From Aotearoamyces nothofagi (taxonomy: Eukaryota > Ascomycota > Leotiomycetes > Leotiales > Tympanidaceae), in the NCBI GenBank assembly GCA_015345905.1, contig JADDTR010000032.1, positions 1 to 64,000 of the forward strand: a DNA stretch of 64,000 bases, given 5' to 3'. Below the pieces are notes generated by a model. The model did not search any database and had not been told where the DNA came from. It saw only the letters and a program-made list of their open reading frames with translations. The stretch's first letter is position 1. Each line of letters begins with the position of its first letter. The translations under genes were made by a program, and so were the position numbers. Positions 23,024 to 34,531 of the stretch are shown one piece after another.

Positions 23024-24007
23024 TTATGAAGATCTTTGCGCGGCAGCCTCCCTCCCCACCATGCTCCTTGCGTGTAAACTATCGGGACCTAAAACTCCCG
23101 CGTCCTTCAGGACATCGATTACCTTCTCTATAACAGCTAAATCTACACCCTTGACATCTGACGCAAATCGGACCGTCGAAAGCCATTCTCTGGCATCCTC
23201 TTCTGAATAGTCCAACTCCGTGCTTATATATTTCACAGCTTCTTCTTTATTCTCTTCGAAGTATTTAATACCTTGATTCAACTTCGCGAAGAAGTCCTGT
23301 AGCCTCGGATCTTCCACAACAGACGTTGAAGCAGTAATCTTCCAGCTGCTCCACGGAGTGTATATCTGCCCTATGCGCTTGATCTCACCACTGTCGTAGT
23401 AGCGTTTGCTAGTAAAGTGCTCCCACATGAAGAAGTCGGCTGTACCGTCGTTGACGGCATTTCGAAGCTTTTCGAACGTCTCAAGGGGAATAAAATCGAA
23501 TGGTGCGGTTTTAGATGGAGAAAGCCAGCCTTCCTGATCAGCCAAAACGTATCCCATTATATAGCTCCCGCTGCCAACTCGTGAAACGCCTATCCTTGAG
23601 AGGCCTATCCTGGTGTGCTTTAGGTCTGCCATGGTGTTGATATCTCGTTTCGCGCCAGTGGAGATTGCCCAGCCTGTCTTTTGTGTCAGCTACGCGCTGT
23701 TCCGAGATACCGGTACTGGTCAAAAATGTTATGACCTACATAGTGGTGTCTCAACATATGTCCCGACTATTTTATACCCTCCATCATAGCCGGGCCCGTG
23801 CGTCCCCAAACCAGCAACCCACCCCTCTGTAAGCCCGATACCAACATCTATTTCATTGAACCGTAATGCTGTGATCATATGTCCAGTGCCAGCTGGGAAA
23901 GGTACGAGTGTTGCAGAGAGGCCGAAATACTTCTTGGCGAAGTGAAGTGGTGTAGAGAAGTGCTCCGGTACAAATCCGACCCGGAGTGGGGTGTTAGGCT
24001 CTGCCAT
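23024..24007 (-). CDS. Periplasmic-binding-protein-like protein (Ca3427/Thi5-like fold)
   Basis: Two exons read right to left, 24007-23740 and 23673-23024; 305 residues. The protein starts PLRVGFVPEHFSTPLHFAKK and contains PFPAGTGHMITALRFNEIDV, the pattern of type II periplasmic-binding proteins of the SsuA/NMT1/Thi5 kind. The nearest described relative I recall is Candida Ca3427, a soluble protein of this fold with unknown ligand. No signal peptide or membrane segment is seen, so it is probably cytosolic. It lacks recognisable Thi5 catalytic features (I see no CCCX motif), so I would not call it a thiamin-pyrimidine synthase. Confidence 0.8.
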
Positions 24008-24623
24008 GTTGAGAGAACTTTAGTAAATAGATTAATTATAAGGTGAGGGTGGTTGAGGAAAGTCCTAGATCTGTAGAAAAATGATGCTATGAATCAGATC
24101 GAAGTTCGTAAAATATTTTCAAGGCACTGCGAAGTTGTAACTAAGGGAAGCTCCCGGATGCGGGGTGATGGGATGTTGAAAGACCGCACCACTACACGTA
24201 TAATAAAGTTTGTTGAGGATTTCAAGTCAGCGTATTCATATATCGTAGACCACAAAAGAAAACAGTAGACAGTAAATAAGTACTCTCTGTCCGATTACGC
24301 ATACACATTGCGACATAGGAACATGAAATCTTTTTACGATGCTATCCATACCTGGCGAAGGGACCAAAATCAAGCAATCCCGAACGACGGCAATGCAGGC
24401 AGTTTTAGCGCAGACAAGGGTCGTTTCTCGTACCCTCGTATCTTGGCGGTTTTTGGCAACAAAGCGAGAAATTATATCCCTTTCCATTACGCGACTTTTT
24501 GACTCGATCAGTTGGAATTGTGCCAGCAAGCTGCCGACAGAATTGCTTCTAATGTCTAGATCGTAGAGCAATCTCCATTTCCCGCCATTCTGCTTCTGCT
24601 ATTGAAGCCGGCGCGACGCCATC
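24008..24623. other. Divergent intergenic spacer
   Basis: About 615 bases between divergent genes, so both promoters lie here. Short open frames at 24236-24571 overlap on both strands and resemble nothing known. Confidence 0.5.
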
Positions 24624-25589
24624 ATGACCTTCACCTCTTTCCTCACGGGCTTCGTGGCTCCCTTTTTTATCATGTTGTCCCCGATTATTTCATATTCCGA
24701 CCAAACTTACTCAATTGCCCGCAACAAATCTAGTGCGGGGTTCTCTCTTGATATACCCCTAATTATGCTGGTCGCATCTTTCCTACGTATGCCTTCCCAA
24801 TTGTGCTGTTAACCAATTGTTGCTGACAAAGGAGCAGGAGTCTTTTACTATCCAGGCGCCAAATTCGATATGTCCCTTCTAATCCAGTCATTCATCATGA
24901 TTGCAATCCAGCTGATATTACTCAAAGTGGCATTGGACCACCGACCAGCGCCATCTTCTAAAGGAGGTGAGGCATCAATACCTTTTGCTGGCAGTAGAGA
25001 AGGGCCGCTGGGGGTCTCAAGACCGTATAACTTCTGGCAATGGCGGTCACCAAAGCCGTAAGATTATCTTCCTGGATCAGGGATCTCCAACAGACTATTC
25101 TTTGTTTCCTAACACTGTTTAAATAGGTACTGGCAATTCCTGCTATATCTCTTCATTGCCCTTACTGCCTGCGAACTTCTCCTTGCGCCAATGCCACCGA
25201 TATACAATTTATATTCTACGCTCGTCGGATACTCTGGACTTGCTATCGAAGCTACCCTTCCGCTCCCTCAAATACTCGCGAACGCGCGATCACGGTCATG
25301 TAAGGGCTTCCGAATATCGGTTCTCTTGAACTGGCTTGCTGGAGATTTCATGAAGATATTTTGGTTCTTCAACGCATCGACGGAGATTCCGTTGGCGTTT
25401 AAATTGTGCGGTATCTTTCAGGCTTTCTGTGACGCATTCTTGGGTTGCCAGTATTGGGTTTACGGGGACGGAGAGGAGACGATAAAGGATCATGCTCATG
25501 CTCCTGTGTTACATGGAACTGGAACGCTTGGGTCGAGGGTGTCAAGTGCTGTTCACATACCTCTTTCAGAAAAGCAGACACTGGGTTAA
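24624..25589 (+). CDS. PQ-loop membrane protein (SLC66A2/PQLC1-like; yeast Any1/Cfs1 relative)
   Basis: Three exons: 24624-24786, 24838-25057 and 25127-25589; 281 residues. The acceptor at 24837 is chosen over 24831 because it gives FLRVFYYPGAKFD, matching the family without an insertion. Two PQ-loop units are visible: SPIISYSDQTYSI in the N-terminal half and TLPLPQILANARSRSCKGFR in the C-terminal half, each within a three-helix bundle, plus a polar central loop. Family members act in endosomal or Golgi membranes; yeast Any1/Cfs1 opposes phospholipid flippases and human PQLC1 is linked to lipid scrambling. Assignment to this branch rests on length and layout, not on a search. Confidence 0.83.
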
Positions 25590-26524
25590 TTAGATGGCCA
25601 AGGTACTCAACAGTGGATTCCGTGGACGACGCGAAGTCGTGTAACGGTCGAAGTAACGTCAGCAGTCATGTATAACCATCCTGACTGGTCTACTCCGGTG
25701 TAGCTATTTGAGCTTCTAACGAGTGGAAACCAGGCAAGAACCACTTGGCATTATGATTTCAACTAGGACTTTGTATTATATAAACCTAATATCAATTCCT
25801 GGGGATAGCCCCAATGTTGGGGTATCAGCATATGCCCTGCCCCCGGCAAGCATGGCACTATACATGTATTGCTCCGAGCACGCATCGTCCAGGATGAAAT
25901 AATCACCCACAACTACCAATTATCAAGTGTCAAAACAGACCGGGCTCGTGCAGTGACAATCAAGCTTCCACATGTAGACGGATGCGAGTAGCGGATAGTA
26001 CCTGAGTATCAATCGAAGATGCAGTATTGCAATCTCCGGAAGTACTCCGATGCTTTCAGACTCTGATCTTAACCCCCGACAGCAAGATGCCGAATGAATG
26101 GCGCATTGGCGCCGCATATGGCACCATCGCACAAGACACAAGATGCCGCATAACTCGCGTCTTTTTCGACGATACAGCTTCAGTTGCTCTCATCAACCCA
26201 TGGAATGATATTATATTCACCTATTCACCGCCCCCAAAGCCCACGGCAGGACTATTGGAACAATGCTTCGGAAGTGGTTAGGCATACCCGTCCTCGGCCA
26301 ATGACGACGACTTGCCGCTTCTGGCGGAATGCTTGGTCAGGGTTAGGCCCGATGCCTCCCCGCGCTATCTATCTCTTATCAGAAACGCCGGATCTCCAGT
26401 CCTGGTTCGACATGTGCCTGCACCGCTATCAACATCCTTCCTTCGGTCCTCCCTCTTGGGGTCTCTCTTCTCTCTTCGCTCTTCTCTCTTCCTGCATGCT
26501 TGAAATTCATATTTTCTAAATTCA
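25590..26524. other. Intergenic
   Basis: About 935 bases holding the promoter and leader of the aminotransferase gene, with a pyrimidine-rich stretch at about 26440-26500 just before the start. The open frame 26027-26281 has no recognisable content. Confidence 0.45.
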
Positions 26525-28599
26525 ATGTCTGTCATGTCTGATTCTATCTATGCCCCTGAGGCCTTGCCTGTGGGCGCGCCGCAGCCAAAGGGACTACAGC
26601 CGCCTCTAGATCTTAGTCATCATTTTTCACGAGTTACCAAGGCCCGACAGCAAAGCAGCATGAAGCAGTTCTACCAATACTTTGCTATTCCTGGCATAGG
26701 GAACTTGGCAGGTGGTATGTTAAGTTCATCCCTCATACGGTTTCTTATATTCTTAAGGCAGAACCTCTTGGTGCCTGTGGTCAAGCATGATGACCCCAGT
26801 AGCTACGTTTTAAAGGGCGCTTAGTAATATTGGACTCGTTCGTTGGCTACAATTGTCCACCAGTGATGCTGACCGTGGGTTCAAGGTCTACCAAATGCTG
26901 CTTTGTTTCCATATGACACGCTTGAAGCTTCTGTGGCTCTTCCTAATCGATTCGTACCTACGCCCAACAACTACACGCCGGGGACCGACAACATTTCAGA
27001 GAACCTTGCGAATACATCAATATCAGAATCTTCTACTGCACAATCTCACATTATTGTCCCTCATGCATCAGGGATAGTAGACCCTCTCCAAAAGATTGAT
27101 TTGACAACCGCCTTGCAATATGGCCAAGCTTCAGGATACCCGCCACTCTTCTCTTTTCTGCGCCAGTTTACTCGTGAAAACCTCCACCCCAATGTTCCTT
27201 ACCTAGGTGGACCTGAAATTAACTTGACAGTTGGCGCAACTGATGGCTTCGCAAAGACAATTGAAGCCTTTACCAACGTTTGGAGCGAGGACAGAGACTG
27301 GATTCGCGAGCGGGAAGGAATTCTTGTCGAAGAGTTCGCGTACATGAATGCCATTCAGACTTGTCGTCCTAGAGGCATTCAGGTTGTCCCTGTAAAGATT
27401 GATTTCGACGGAATGCTGCCCAATGGCCCAGGTGGCTTGGAAGACGTTCTCGCAAACTGGGATGATAGGAAGGGAAAGCGACCCCATCTCCTATATACCG
27501 TAACGTGAGTTGAAGTCCAGAGCTGCCCGATCCCTCGCTGACTATGATCAAAAGAATTGGGCACAATCCAACCAGCGGTACGCTCCCAGTTTATCGCCGG
27601 AAAGAAATCTACGCTCTGTGTTCAAAGTATGACGTTTTAATCATTGAGGATGATCCATATTGGTACCTGCAGTACCCCTCAGCTGCAGCTGCTGAGGCGA
27701 CAGCTCGCAACATTCCTTACAAAGCTAGCCCTATGCATACGCTTGAATCGGGAGCAAAATCATCCGGATATGCTTACCTCGACTCGCTTGTTCCGTCATA
27801 CCTTTCAGTCGACACTGATGGTCGCGTAATCCGCCTCGATACTTTCTCCAAGACCATAGCACCTGGCACACGCCTTGGCTGGATTACTGCTCAGCCAGCT
27901 ATTGTTGAGCGCATTCTTCGTATCACTGAAAGTTCGACTTCACAGCCTTCAGGTTTCGTTCAATCCCTCGTCGCCGAGCTAATGATGGGCCCACAGTTGA
28001 AAGCTGATGGTGGTCGTGGAGATGCTAAGAATGGTAAAGGCTGGAAGACCGATGGCTGGGTTCGCTGGCTCGAGGGGCTCCGTGGTACCTATGAACGTCG
28101 TATGAACCGCATGTCATCGGCGCTTGAAGAAGGGCGTTATGCTCTCAAGCAGCAGACACCGATAAATGACAAGGAATCCGACTGGGCGGTCGTGAGCAAA
28201 GTAAAGATGTACGACTTTAACTGGCCCAGGGGCGGCATGTTTATATGGGTAAAAATGGAATTCGAGACGCATCCTCTTTGGGGGAAAATCGAGGGTAGCA
28301 AGATATCAAGAGCACTGTGGCTATTTTTGACAACAAAACCCCACCTGGTCCTTGCATCACCAGGCCTAATATTCAGTCCGACACCTGAGATTGCAGCAGC
28401 GGAAGGATGGAAGTACTTCCGCTTATGTTTCGCGGCTGTTAGCGAACCCGACGTAGAAGCCACGTCCGTCAGATTTGCAAAGGGTATCGCGGACTTCTGG
28501 AAGATCAAAAACAAGAAGGAGCTTGAAGATATTGAGTCCTCAACAGCCACAGCAGATAGAGAGGGCCTCACAGACCTAGGCTTGAATTGGGCGTATTGA
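26525..28599 (+). CDS. ARO8: Aromatic amino acid / 2-aminoadipate aminotransferase (Aro8 type)
   Basis: Three exons: 26525-26714, 26886-27504 and 27555-28599; 617 residues. A class I PLP-dependent transaminase that converts aromatic 2-oxo acids (or 2-oxoadipate in lysine synthesis) to amino acids. The intron 1 join restores NLAGGLPNAALFPYDT, the substrate-loop region of Aro8 proteins. Further marks are GHNPTSGTLP (PLP-ring Asn), IIEDDPYWYLQYP (Asp that pairs with the PLP nitrogen, and the Tyr) and LDTFSKTIAPGTRLGW (Schiff-base Lys). It is somewhat longer than yeast Aro8 (500), with extra loops such as a Ser-rich stretch after NISENLAN. Intron 1 is 171 bases, long for this window. Probably cytosolic, as no targeting signal is seen. 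Confidence 0.93.
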
Positions 28600-28977
28600 T
28601 CCATGGAGAGAAGGTAGTATTTATGTCGTTATGATAGAGAACTTTTGAATATAAACTTTTGAATATAACCTTTTGGATATAAATACCTTTAGCACTAATA
28701 TCAATTGGAAACCGCTATTTCTTGTCTTCTTTACGTGGACTCGACTACAGAATGGAAATCGCGAATCATCACCCGCCGATGCCGTCAATCGGGAACTAGC
28801 GAGTAATGTCAAATGTGGGGCGCGCGCCGAAATTGACTTGCGATGAACCCCGCTATCTGTGATAGGTACATCTGAAAAAACAAACATCTACAATAACATT
28901 ATTAGCACTCGATGTAAGCTCTCCATATCTTCCAATCCCCTCCATATACTCCTACAGACATTAACCCGACCAGCAAA
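28600..28977. other. Intergenic, tandem with promoter of MET12
   Basis: About 378 bases. A short motif (ACTTTTGAATATAA) recurs at about 28641-28673. No CACGTG site of the Cbf1 type is seen. Confidence 0.45.
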
Positions 28978-30960
28978 ATGGTGAAAATCACCGACAAGAT
29001 CGCGGCATTACCGCCAGATGCCACCTACTTCTCCCTTGAATTCTTCCCTCCAAAGACCGCCATGGGCTCCTCGAACCTTCGCGCACGTCTCGATCGTATG
29101 GCACGAGCTCTGCGACCGCTCTTCGTCACCGTTACCTGGGGTGCCGGTGGTTCTACCGCCGAGAAATCTCTTGCGCTAGCGGAGCTCTGCCAACGAGACT
29201 TGGGCATTACTACATGTTTGCATTTAACGTGCACGAACATGAATAGAGAGCTAGTAGACAAGGCATTGGAAGAGGCTAAGGCGCTCGGCATACGAAATAT
29301 ACTTGCATTGCGTGGCGATCCGCCACGGAGTGAGGAGTACAGAGGGGTTGACGAGAGTGGCGAGGCTGCGCAGGCACAAGAGGAAGAGTTTGAATGGGCG
29401 ATCGATCTGGTGAGGTATATTAGAAAACAGTATGGAGATTATTTCTGTGTCGGTGTTGCAGCATACCCTGAAGGCCATGCAGACGAAAGCCATCCAGCAG
29501 GTCAGAGCCTCGAACATGATCTATCATACCTGGTTGAGAAGGTTCAGGCCGGGGCGGACTTTATCATGACGCAGTTATTCTTTGATGTTGAGGCATATGG
29601 CAAGTTTGAGAAGACTCTACGAGAGCATCCGTCAGGAACTTTTAAGGATATACCAATTATACCCGGCATTATGCCCATTCAGAGCTACTCTATACTGAAA
29701 AGGACGACTACACTCAGCCATGCGAGGTTGCCCGGCCACATTTTAAAAAGACTTGACGAAATTAGAGGAGACGACGAGATGGTTAAGATGGTTGGCGTAG
29801 ACATTATTAGCGAGATTGTAGAGGATGTCAAAGAGATCAAGAGCAGGACAGCGAGACCTCGAGGCTTCCATTTCTACACTCTGAACTTGGAGAAGGCTGT
29901 AGCTTTTATTTTGGAACGGACCAACCTAATCCCTCTATTAAGCCCAGAACCTGTCAATGAAAGCGCGATTGCTGACAACAGCGAAACTATACCAACGCTA
30001 CAAATCAATGGAATGAACGGTATCAAGGGCAGGCGATCTTCAAGGAGACAGTCTTCTGTCGGCTCCGATCCGCACAACCGCGTAGTCGTGGAAGATGCTT
30101 CCGACCTAGCATTTGAAGCCTCAGCGACAGAGGCTGGCATACCCAAAGAACCTATCAATTCTCGCAGCATTACCCTTGCCATCTCAGAAGGAGAAGGAAC
30201 TCTGGGAAGAGAAGCTACTTGGGATGATTTCCCTAATGGTAGATGGGGAGACGCTCGCTCTCCAGCATATGGTGAAATAGATGGCTATGGTGTTTCCCTC
30301 CACATGACCGTCAATCAAGCCATTAAACACTGGGGCCATCCTGTCACGGTTGAAGACATCACTCAACTATTTGTCCGTCATCTCGAAGGCACCCTTTCAG
30401 CTCTGCCCTGGAACGAAGAAGGGCTTAACGAGGAGACATCAACAATCCGCTCCCAGCTCCTCAGTCTGAACCAAAAGGGCTGGTGGACTGTAGCGTCGCA
30501 GCCTGCCGTTAACGGCTTCCCATCGTCCGACCCGGTCTTTGGATGGGGCCCAGGAAACGGTTTCGTCTTCCAAAAGGCCTTTGTTGAACTCTTCCTACCT
30601 TCGGCGGCATACAAAAAGCTCCGCGAGATACTTGTAGAGCATGATGAAGTAAGCTTTCTGGCTGGCAACGCAGCTGGGGAATTTGAAGCAAGCGATATCG
30701 AGAGCGCAACGAACGCCGTGACGTGGGGCTCATTCCCTAGCAAGGAGATCATCACACCCACGATTATTGAAGAGTACAGCTTCAAGGCTTGGTGCGAAGA
30801 GGCATTTGGGATCTGGGCAGAATGGGGAAGAGTTTATCTGGCACGGAGTCCGACGGCAAAGTTGATAAGCGAGGTTAAGAATGATTATTGGCTTGTTAAT
30901 GTAATCCACCATAGCTATGTCGAGAAAGAGGCTCTGTGGGAGCTGCTGCTCAAGGCATGA
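28978..30960 (+). CDS. MET12: Methylenetetrahydrofolate reductase, Met12 type
   Basis: Single exon, 660 residues. It reduces 5,10-methylene-THF to 5-methyl-THF, the methyl donor for methionine synthesis, using FAD. The catalytic TIM barrel fills about residues 15-310 (SLEFFPPKTAMGSSNL, FVTVTWGAGGSTAEKSL, GIRNILALRGDPP, GADFIMTQLFFD). A linker of low complexity (about 325-400) leads to the eukaryote-specific regulatory domain (FPNGRWGDARSPAYGEIDGYG, ASQPAVNGF, FGWGPGNGF), the S-adenosylmethionine-responsive part in this family. Detailed similarity is closer to yeast Met12 than to Met13: the N-terminal FFPPKT and TVTWGAGGSTAEK match Met12, where Met13 has FVPKT and TWNAGG. A second, Met13-type gene should therefore exist elsewhere. 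Confidence 0.97.
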   Translation: MVKITDKIAALPPDATYFSLEFFPPKTAMGSSNLRARLDRMARALRPLFVTVTWGAGGSTAEKSLALAELCQRDLGITTCLHLTCTNMNRELVDKALEEAKALGIRNILALRGDPPRSEEYRGVDESGEAAQAQEEEFEWAIDLVRYIRKQYGDYFCVGVAAYPEGHADESHPAGQSLEHDLSYLVEKVQAGADFIMTQLFFDVEAYGKFEKTLREHPSGTFKDIPIIPGIMPIQSYSILKRTTTLSHARLPGHILKRLDEIRGDDEMVKMVGVDIISEIVEDVKEIKSRTARPRGFHFYTLNLEKAVAFILERTNLIPLLSPEPVNESAIADNSETIPTLQINGMNGIKGRRSSRRQSSVGSDPHNRVVVEDASDLAFEASATEAGIPKEPINSRSITLAISEGEGTLGREATWDDFPNGRWGDARSPAYGEIDGYGVSLHMTVNQAIKHWGHPVTVEDITQLFVRHLEGTLSALPWNEEGLNEETSTIRSQLLSLNQKGWWTVASQPAVNGFPSSDPVFGWGPGNGFVFQKAFVELFLPSAAYKKLREILVEHDEVSFLAGNAAGEFEASDIESATNAVTWGSFPSKEIITPTIIEEYSFKAWCEEAFGIWAEWGRVYLARSPTAKLISEVKNDYWLVNVIHHSYVEKEALWELLLKA

Positions 30961-31395
30961 GGGCAATAGTGGTGGCAGAGCCGGCGGAAGTTTGAGGCAA
31001 GGTGTGCTCTTCAGCGTTGCATTAAGCTGGCGTTTTTGTTTTGTTCCACGATTTGTTCAGATGCAGAATACTAGATTGTCACATTTACACAAAGCCGGGC
31101 GCCGGTCAGAAGAAACGTTTTCATTCACTCCACGAAATACCATAACCCTGCTATGAAAGACCTTTTTGTGTAGCGTACACACGCAACTTGCTACCTGAAC
31201 CACGCCGTCAGAGTGTCCATCTTCTCGCCGCGCCACGCCACGCCCAGCAAAGCAAAGCAAAGCAGATCCTTCCCGGCATCACATCCACAGTGCAGAACCT
31301 AGCGCAAGAACGACAATGATGAGAATATCGATGCCGTCAACTGTCATGTCACGCATGTGACTGGGAAAGAGAAGCAATAGAACGCCCGAGAAGGA

Positions 31396-31456
<61 letters not shown>

Positions 31457-31595
31457 AGGAAAGCAGGAAACAGTGGTGCATAATTGAGTATCGGAGGGGC
31501 AAGGTTGGGAAGTAAAGAGCACTGCGAGTTGGTTGCTGTAGCGGGACTCGAACGAGAAGCGGCCATGAGGCTCCCGTGGAGGATCGCGAGTCGGG
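30961..31595. other. Convergent 3' spacer with a GAAA microsatellite
   Basis: Between converging genes. A run of about 15 GAAA units lies at 31397-31459, close to the 3' end of the module-repeat gene and probably within its 3' untranslated region. A short inverted T-arm-like word at about 31543 is not a tRNA. No gene seen. Confidence 0.6.
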
Positions 31596-32752
31596 CTAGA
31601 CCTCGTCGATGTCTGAGACATAGAGGTTGTCCGGCTCGTCCATGTGGTCATGGTCGGCATCCATCTCATCGTCATCCTTGATGCCGTGTCCATGTCCGTT
31701 CCCATAGCCATTCTCATAATCATTTTCCGGCTTGATCATCTCCTCGTCCGTCTCGTCTCCAGCGGTGAGATCGACCTGCCGCGCAGCTTGGGCAGCGGCG
31801 TTATTCTTGCGAGGCGTCTGAGGCTTGGAGACGCGGCCGGTTTGGGTGCGGTGGATGGCTTCTTTCTTGGGGGTGGGAGTGGCGGCAGAGAAGTCTTCTT
31901 CGTCGTCGTCGTCGTTTGAAGAGCCTCTGGCTTTGGCTTTCTTGGACTTGGTGCCCTTGCCGGTAGGCGTGCGCGGGTTGGAACCGCCGTTGCCGTTGCC
32001 GTTGCCGTTGCCGATCCAGGGGTCTTCTTTCTTCATGCGCTCGAAGCGGGTGCTGACAGCCTTGGCAGTGACACCCTCCTCGTACTTGTCGGCGATGCCT
32101 GTTGGATATGTTAGCGGTGTGCTCAGGTAGGAAATTCAAACAGGGCATGAGGGGATGGTGGGTGGATGACGGGATGGGTGCTTGGTTAAGTACCAGCGCG
32201 CAGTGCAGCAGCCTGCTTCTTGATGGGACGGAATCTGTGATTCAATGCAAAGGCAGTACAGTCTCCATAATACTTGGCGATTTCTTCCGAGACTGTTAGC
32301 GAAGCTGCGAGGAAGGAAAATGATCATTTTAATGTGCAGTGCAGATGATGAAATCATGAGACGGTAGAGGAATCCCTCCAAATTCTACTACAGTCCCTCT
32401 CTTACCCTTGGCCTTGCCGATGTCAAGAGTAATGGGATTGATGCCTTTGGCTAACGCATCCCGTATCTTCTTGGCATCGGTCTTGATGCTGCGGAAACGG
32501 TTATCGATTGCAGATTTTGTGCAATCCCCTCCGAAACAGGCAGAGATCTCTGAGACGATGGCGTCAGATAAGAATGCGATGAGACGAAATGGGTAGATTT
32601 GTGGAGGCATTCGATATCATCTTGGCATATGCAACTTGGAAATATGAAAACTAAAGGGACCTACCGGCATAGTTGAGCTTGAGCTCTGGATGAGCGGCCA
32701 AGATGGCGGAGAGAAGGCGGACGGAACTATCGTAAGTCTTCCAGTTGGGCAT
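31596..32752 (-). CDS. Unrecognised nuclear-type protein with three HTH-like modules and an acidic tail
   Basis: Four exons read right to left: 32752-32665, 32549-32406, 32292-32194 and 32098-31596; 277 residues. I do not recognise a named family. Residues 1-145 hold three copies of a module with the pattern E-I/A-x3-F/Y-x-G-D-C-T-x2-A-I/L-x2-R-F-x2-I-K: EISACFGGDCTKSAIDNRFR, EIAKYYGDCTAFALNHRFR and a shorter KYEEGVTAKAVSTRFERMK. They look like small SANT/Myb-like helix bundles. All three introns are phase 1, so exons 2 and 3 are symmetrical cassettes. The rest is disordered: GNGNGNGNGG, a basic KSKKAKAR (likely NLS), an AT-hook-like VSKPQTPRK and an Asp/Glu/His-rich tail. Nuclear DNA or chromatin binding is an inference. 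Confidence 0.82.
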
Positions 32753-34531
32753 GTTTGCGATTTTGATAGAATAGCTATATGGAGATAAGTAACCGTATTT
32801 GTAGTAATGTTGATTAGATAAAAATGAGAGATGGTTGACAGCAGAAGGGATGATGAGATTTATCTATCATATGAAATACTTGAGTGAAAGAATGACAAGG
32901 CAGTTCGATAGATGTTCGAACGATTATGTATATTGATATGGTAGTGCAATATTTGTCGAGTGGGTATGAGAGGGTAGTAGGGTAATGTTGGACTTGGGAT
33001 GAAGCGAAGTTTGGAGACTTATGTGAAGTCGGGAAGTGAGATAATGTTGTGAAGAAATGCGAAGGACAGATTGGGAGAAAGAGGCGCAAGTCTTGGGAAG
33101 AATGATTGAGATGAAGCCGAGTGGTTGGGGAATCAATAAATAAAAAATTGGAATGCTTCGCTTACTTTGTACTGTGTGTGGTTGAGGTGCCTTGATATAG
33201 AAGCGCGAGTTGGTCGGTGTGGCAAGATTGTGGGTGAGGTTGTTGGGAAGCAAACTAGAATACGAAAGGGTGAGTAAAGGATGGCCAGATGGTGTCGAAA
33301 TCATGAGCGATGCTTACTTTCAAATGTAGTCTATGACGTTGTGGTATGTTGTGGTTGAGTGAAGAAATCGGCGGAGAGCTGAGGCTGCGGTTGAGGATTG
33401 AAAGAAGAGGAAGGAAGCGAAGTGCAAGGTCGAGGTCGAGGGTTTTATACTTGAGGGACAGAAGTGCGGGAAAGAGTTCTGCAGGCGAGTTGCCGTGTGA
33501 AGCCACTATGCAGGCAAAACAGGAGGTCACAGATAGAGATGGCAGATGTGCTCAAGCATCGATATGGAAGATACAGCCAGGGAAAGGTATGCAGTAACAA
33601 TACATGCTAGATAACAGTAAACAGTACAGAAAACAGCACAAATAAATATACTTAGCCCGGGAATCATCCTACAAGTTGTTTTGGCCCAAATTATGTATCT
33701 GCTGTTGGACTGCTCCCATAGACTCGATATCATGATTATCGTTGTCGTTCACGGAAGTTCACCATCGCGATCCTCGCTTGTTCACATGCCACCCCTGTAC
33801 GCTCAAATCGCACCCCCACCCGAACATTCAGCTCCCCGACCGGCCCTTAGACCTCACGATACGAAGAGAGCACAGAGCCAACTCTTGGGTTATGCCTTCA
33901 TATTGACTTGGAAGTTACCCACATTCACTTATCCAGCCTGAGATCTTCTACAAGAACTATCATCACCTCCCAAGTCGTGAGTCGAGGCAATTCCTGCAAC
34001 TCACGCCCTTCGGCTAACATTAGCCTCAGCTTCTATTCATTATGCACAGCTCTTTCCGTACCCTGGTTCGAAATCATAGCTATTATGGACAAAGCCCTGC
34101 CTAGATATGTCTATTTGTCGTTTGTTGAGCATATTTGTTGCGTTTGAACTTATTGCAATATAACTGTAGGCTTTACCCAGTAAACCACGGCCTGTGCTGA
34201 TTATGTAGTATAGAGTACAGCGGTATGCACCGTAAATAGTACTCTTTTATATATTTCTTGTATAGTTTATTCATATCATTCAATTCTAGATACTTTGCAC
34301 TGTAATTTAATTCCTATTCGCTCTAAGAGCAGTTTATATCGGCGGAATCGCTACCTGGCCCTGGCCGGCGCTTGTCCACGTGACCTCTATCTTAGCGTTA
34401 TCTTGGGTCGAAATCCGCATCGCGAGAGCGGCGGGCACGGCGGGGTAACAATTTTCCTAGCGCAGACCAAAATATTTTGTCCCAATGTCAACCCCACCAC
34501 GGACGTGTCCCCGACCATTCCAACAGCAAAG
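32753..34531. other. 1.8 kb divergent intergenic region
   Basis: Between divergent genes, so both promoters are here. On the minus strand, donor-like AAAGTAAGC words at about 33160 and 33317 could mark 5'-leader introns of the gene at 32752, but I cannot prove this. A CACGTGAC word lies near 34377, about 155 bases before the ADE6 start. No protein-coding gene is supported; the frame preceding ADE6 lacks an ATG. Confidence 0.45.

Noticed and set aside
26027-26281. 84-codon open frame before the aminotransferase
   Set aside because: No recognisable sequence; more likely leader or promoter DNA of the downstream gene.
31535-31560. GCGGGACTCGAACG, resembling a reversed tRNA T-arm
   Set aside because: The flanking five-base stem does not pair, and no acceptor or anticodon arm can be laid out.
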